From NCBI GenBank assembly GCA_027483005.1, contig JAIXVN010000295.1, positions 1 to 9,030 of the forward strand: a DNA stretch of 9,030 nt. Direction: 5' to 3'. A program made the translations under genes and the position numbers. Numbering within the stretch: position 1 is the stretch's first letter; the number at the start of each line of letters is the position of its first letter. Positions 6,620 to 9,030 of this stretch are shown here, piece by piece. The notes beneath the pieces were generated by a model. That model was given only the letters and a program-made list of their open reading frames with translations, searched no databases and had not been told where the DNA came from. The DNA comes from Verrucomicrobiaceae bacterium (lineage in GTDB: Bacteria; Verrucomicrobiota; Verrucomicrobiia; Verrucomicrobiales; Akkermansiaceae).

Positions 6620-6664
6620 TCCGGGGCAGCCTCCGGATCGGGGAGTCCGACCGTCCCTCCCCGA
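6620..6664. repeat. Two adjacent hairpin-forming inverted repeats upstream of aroB
   Basis: TCCGG (6620-6624) pairs with CCGGA (6633-6637), extendable by an inner GG/CC pair with one bulged T. Immediately next to it TCGGGGAG (6638-6645) pairs perfectly with CTCCCCGA (6657-6664) around an 11-nt loop. Neither is followed by a T tract, so they are not ordinary intrinsic terminators. They lie 47 nt from the aroB ATG and 76 nt from the preferred GH78 start, so they could be leader structures in either transcript or operators. Confidence 0.4.
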
Positions 6665-6708
6665 ATGAGGTAGGCCCCCCGAGAACCCGTGAGTTGCGCT
6701 ATTTACAA

Positions 6709-6716
6709 GGTGCACC
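6709..6716. promoter_or_regulatory. Palindrome GGTGCACC ahead of the GH78 gene
   Basis: A perfect 8-bp palindrome 23 nt before the preferred GTG start. It sits inside the reading frame if translation begins at the upstream GTG (6689). It could be the core of an operator for sugar-responsive control, but eight bases alone is weak evidence and no adjacent regulator gene is in the window. Confidence 0.2.
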
Positions 6717-6739
6717 AAGAATCGTTTCATCCTGACCGC

Positions 6740-8524
6740 GTGCGCTACCTGCTCTCTTCCTACCTCCTTTTGGCCTTGTCCGCGTTTGCCCAGCAGCGCA
6801 GTCCGGTCGTGTCCACCACCGAGCCTCCGGTCAAGGCGGAGAAGCTCGGCGAGGGCCACTGGTTCGTTGATTTCGGCACGGCGGCGTTTGGAAATGTGGA
6901 GATCACTTCGCCTGACGCCGCGCCGAACACCAAGGTGACCGTGCATCTCGGCGAGGCCGCTGCCAAAGGCAACACCGTGAACCGCAAGCCAGGCGGCTCG
7001 GTCCGCTATCAGAGCCAGCAGGTGGTGCTCAAGGCGCGCACGGCCGTTCGCCCCGCGATCACCTGGCAGCCGATGTCGTGGATGAAACCGGGAGCCTGGG
7101 TCACCAATCCGAAGGAGTCCGGCGAAACGGCTCCGTTCCGCTACGTCGAGCTGGAGCAGATGCCGGCATCCTTCGCAGCTGATCAGATCAAGCGGATCTC
7201 GTGGCATGTGCCCTTCGACGAAAAGGCCTCTTCCTTCGAATCCTCCAGCCCCGATCTCGATGCCGTCTGGAAGCTCTGCAAATACAGCATCAAGGCCACC
7301 TCCTTTCTCGGCCTCTACGTCGATGGCGATCGTGAGCGCACTCCCTACGAAGCCGACGCGCTGATCAACCAGCTCTCCCACTACTGCGTCGATGCGCGAT
7401 ACGACACGGCGCGATTGACCCACGAGTTCCTTCTGGAAAAACCCACCTGGCCCACCGAGTGGCGGCTTCAGTCGGTGATGATCGCCTGGTATGATTACCT
7501 CTACTCCGGCGACGACACCTCGCTTCGCAAGCACTACCAAACCCTGGTCGGCCGGGCGATGATCGAGAAACGGAGCCCCGAGGGATTTTTCCTTGGCTCG
7601 AATGCCGGTGCCATCCGCGACATCGTGGACTGGCCGGCCGCCGAGCGCGATGGCTATGACATGACCCCGCCGGTCAAGACCGTGGTCACGGCCTTTCATT
7701 ACCAGGCCTTGGTTCTGTTGGAGAAAATCGCCACCCGACTTGGAAAGACCAGCGATGCCAAGCGCTTCGCCTCACTCGCCGAAGCCACGCGGAAATCGGT
7801 GAACGAGAAGCTCTGGGACCCGGCCCGCAACTGCTACGTCGATGCCCTCGACCCCGCCACTGGCAAAGCTTCCGCGCATGCCTCCACGCATGCCAACTTC
7901 TTCGCCCTCTCGCTCGGGCTCGTTCCCGACGACCGGGTCAAACCCGTCGCCGCCTTCTTGAAATCGAAAGGCATGCTCTGCAGCGTCTATGGCTCCCAGT
8001 TCCTGCTCGACGCTCTCTACGATGCCGGCGAAGGCGACTTCGCCCTCAAACTCCTGACCTCGCGCGACAAACGTTCGTGGCTCAACATGTCGGAAAAGGT
8101 CGGCAGCACCATCACCCTCGAAGCCTGGGATCCCTCGCTCAAGCCGAATCTTGACTGGAACCACGCCTGGGGAGCTGCCGCAGCGAACCTCATTCCGAGA
8201 AAGCTCATGGGCATCGAGCCGATCGAGCCCGGTTTCACCAAGGTCCGCATCCGTCCGCAGACCGGCTCACTGACCAAGGCCGACATCCGCTTTCCTTCGC
8301 CGAAGGGCCCGATCCTTCTCGCGATCAAGCGCCCCGACGCCGCCACCTGGCAGGCGCAGGTCACCATCCCAGCCGGCAGCGCCGCCGAGTTCCACCTTCC
8401 CCCCCACGCGGCGGAGAGCCTGAAGCTTTCCACCGGAGCCCCACGCATCCTGCGCACCGAAAACGAAAGTCCTGTCCTGGCCCTCCTGCCCGGCACCCAC
8501 CAGATCTCAATCAAACCCAACTAA
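6740..8524 (+). CDS. Secreted GH78 alpha-L-rhamnosidase-like glycoside hydrolase
   Basis: A 594-residue enzyme expected to release terminal alpha-L-rhamnose by the inverting mechanism of family GH78. The GTG at 6740 gives a clean signal peptide, MRYLLSSYLLLALSAFA before QQ; the frame stays open to a GTG at 6689, which would add 17 residues ahead of it. After an N-terminal beta-rich region (about 25-165) comes an (alpha/alpha)6 barrel. It carries YVDGDRERTPYEAD, the counterpart of the family motif DCPQRDERLGWTGD, with E199 as likely general acid. Later come ITLEAWDP, with E461 as likely general base, and NHAWGAAAANLI. A C-terminal beta-sandwich (PGFTKVRIRPQ onward) closes the protein. It lacks the extra N-terminal carbohydrate-binding domains of long rhamnosidases (about 900 or more residues). 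The first motif deviates from consensus, so activity on another deoxysugar is possible. rhaT follows 6 nt after the stop, which supports rhamnose. Confidence 0.88.
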   Translation: MRYLLSSYLLLALSAFAQQRSPVVSTTEPPVKAEKLGEGHWFVDFGTAAFGNVEITSPDAAPNTKVTVHLGEAAAKGNTVNRKPGGSVRYQSQQVVLKARTAVRPAITWQPMSWMKPGAWVTNPKESGETAPFRYVELEQMPASFAADQIKRISWHVPFDEKASSFESSSPDLDAVWKLCKYSIKATSFLGLYVDGDRERTPYEADALINQLSHYCVDARYDTARLTHEFLLEKPTWPTEWRLQSVMIAWYDYLYSGDDTSLRKHYQTLVGRAMIEKRSPEGFFLGSNAGAIRDIVDWPAAERDGYDMTPPVKTVVTAFHYQALVLLEKIATRLGKTSDAKRFASLAEATRKSVNEKLWDPARNCYVDALDPATGKASAHASTHANFFALSLGLVPDDRVKPVAAFLKSKGMLCSVYGSQFLLDALYDAGEGDFALKLLTSRDKRSWLNMSEKVGSTITLEAWDPSLKPNLDWNHAWGAAAANLIPRKLMGIEPIEPGFTKVRIRPQTGSLTKADIRFPSPKGPILLAIKRPDAATWQAQVTIPAGSAAEFHLPPHAAESLKLSTGAPRILRTENESPVLALLPGTHQISIKPN

Positions 8525-8530
8525 ACCACC

Positions 8531-9030
8531 ATGAATCCCATCATCGGCGTCCTCTACCACTGGCTCGGCGGCCTCGCTTCCGGTTCCTTCTACGTTCCCT
8601 TCCGCGGCGTGAAACGCTGGTCCTGGGAAACCTCCTGGCTCGTGGCCGGTGTGTTTTCCTGGCTCGTGGCTCCGTGGTTCTTCGCCACGCTGAACACCAA
8701 GGACGTCGTCGCCACCCTTTCCGAAACCCCGAAGGACATCTGGGGCTACACCTACCTCTTCGGCGTCCTCTGGGGCCTCGGCGGCCTGACCTTCGGCCTG
8801 ACCATGCGCTACCTCGGCATGTCGCTCGGGATGTCGGTTGCCCTCGGCTACTGCACGGTCTTCGGGACGCTCATCCCGCCGATCATCAAGGGCGAGTTCG
8901 TCACCAAGTTGATCGAACCGGTCGGCGGACGCTGGAATCTCTTCGGACTCTTCGTCTGCGTCATCGGCATCATCGTCACCGCTCTTGCCGGCCGCTCGAA
9001 GGAGAACGAAATGAGCACTGAAGCGAAACA
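8531..9030 (+). CDS. rhaT: L-rhamnose/H+ symporter RhaT, N-terminal part (cut by right edge)
   Basis: RhaT imports L-rhamnose with protons across the inner membrane. The visible 166 codons begin MNPIIGVLYHWLGGLASGS and continue FYVPFRGVKRWSWETSW, very close to the N-terminus of characterised RhaT proteins. About five hydrophobic segments are visible (roughly residues 3-22, 34-53, 72-92, 95-118, 137-154) out of the ten expected in about 340 residues. A charged, polar stretch at the edge (SKENEMSTEAK) fits the central cytoplasmic loop. The ATG is 6 nt after the GH78 stop with no clear Shine-Dalgarno sequence, so it is probably translated by reinitiation from the same mRNA. The pairing points to uptake of sugar freed by the secreted GH78 enzyme. 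The rest of the gene and any rhaBAD-like catabolic genes lie beyond the window. Confidence 0.95.
   Translation, partial: MNPIIGVLYHWLGGLASGSFYVPFRGVKRWSWETSWLVAGVFSWLVAPWFFATLNTKDVVATLSETPKDIWGYTYLFGVLWGLGGLTFGLTMRYLGMSLGMSVALGYCTVFGTLIPPIIKGEFVTKLIEPVGGRWNLFGLFVCVIGIIVTALAGRSKENEMSTEAK

Noticed and set aside
5641..6735. 364-codon plus-strand ORF
   Set aside because: It is antisense to aroB almost throughout; its Gly/Asp/Glu/Val-rich composition is what the opposite strand of a GC-rich gene yields, while aroB has all family motifs.
6563..7699. 378-codon minus-strand ORF
   Set aside because: Antisense to the GH78 gene, crossing the divergent promoter region and the aroB start; no recognisable domain.

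Overview
The window reads as ordinary chromosomal DNA from a GC-rich Gram-negative bacterium. A member of the Verrucomicrobiota is my best guess, inferred from the mix of a compact family-78 rhamnosidase-like enzyme, a RhaT-type rhamnose symporter and a NahK-like sugar kinase, and from the general look of the proteins. No rRNA, tRNA, CRISPR array, transposase, integrase or attachment site is visible, and nothing suggests recent transfer.

Layout, left to right. (1) The first 238 codons of DNA primase (dnaG) run leftward off the window edge from a GTG at 716. (2) Rightward from there lie a 58-codon small ORF (870-1046) followed by a convincing intrinsic terminator (1073-1110), then a TPR-type protein (1182-1637) and a cytoplasmic beta-lactamase-fold serine hydrolase (1668-2801), 30 nt apart and probably co-transcribed. 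(3) A class I SAM-dependent methyltransferase (2802-3410, minus strand) converges on the hydrolase so tightly that the two stop codons form the palindrome TGATCA with no base between them. (4) The methyltransferase is divergent from an N-acetylhexosamine 1-kinase-like phosphotransferase (3481-4635, plus), which has a plausible sigma-70 promoter in the 70-nt gap. (5) A leftward two-gene unit, aroB (3-dehydroquinate synthase) then a metallo-beta-lactamase-fold hydrolase, is joined by an ATGA overlap. (6) Divergent from aroB, a rightward unit holds a secreted GH78 alpha-L-rhamnosidase-like enzyme and, 6 nt after its stop, rhaT, cut by the right edge.

Functionally, the clearest joint module is GH78 plus RhaT: rhamnose release outside the cytoplasm followed by proton-coupled uptake. 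The kinase may belong to amino-sugar salvage, but no partner for it is present. aroB and dnaG are housekeeping genes. I found no strong candidate for a previously undescribed system. The points most worth a second look are the small ORF with its own terminator, the tandem hairpins in the aroB/GH78 divergent region, the abutting convergent stops, and the compact GH78-RhaT pair.
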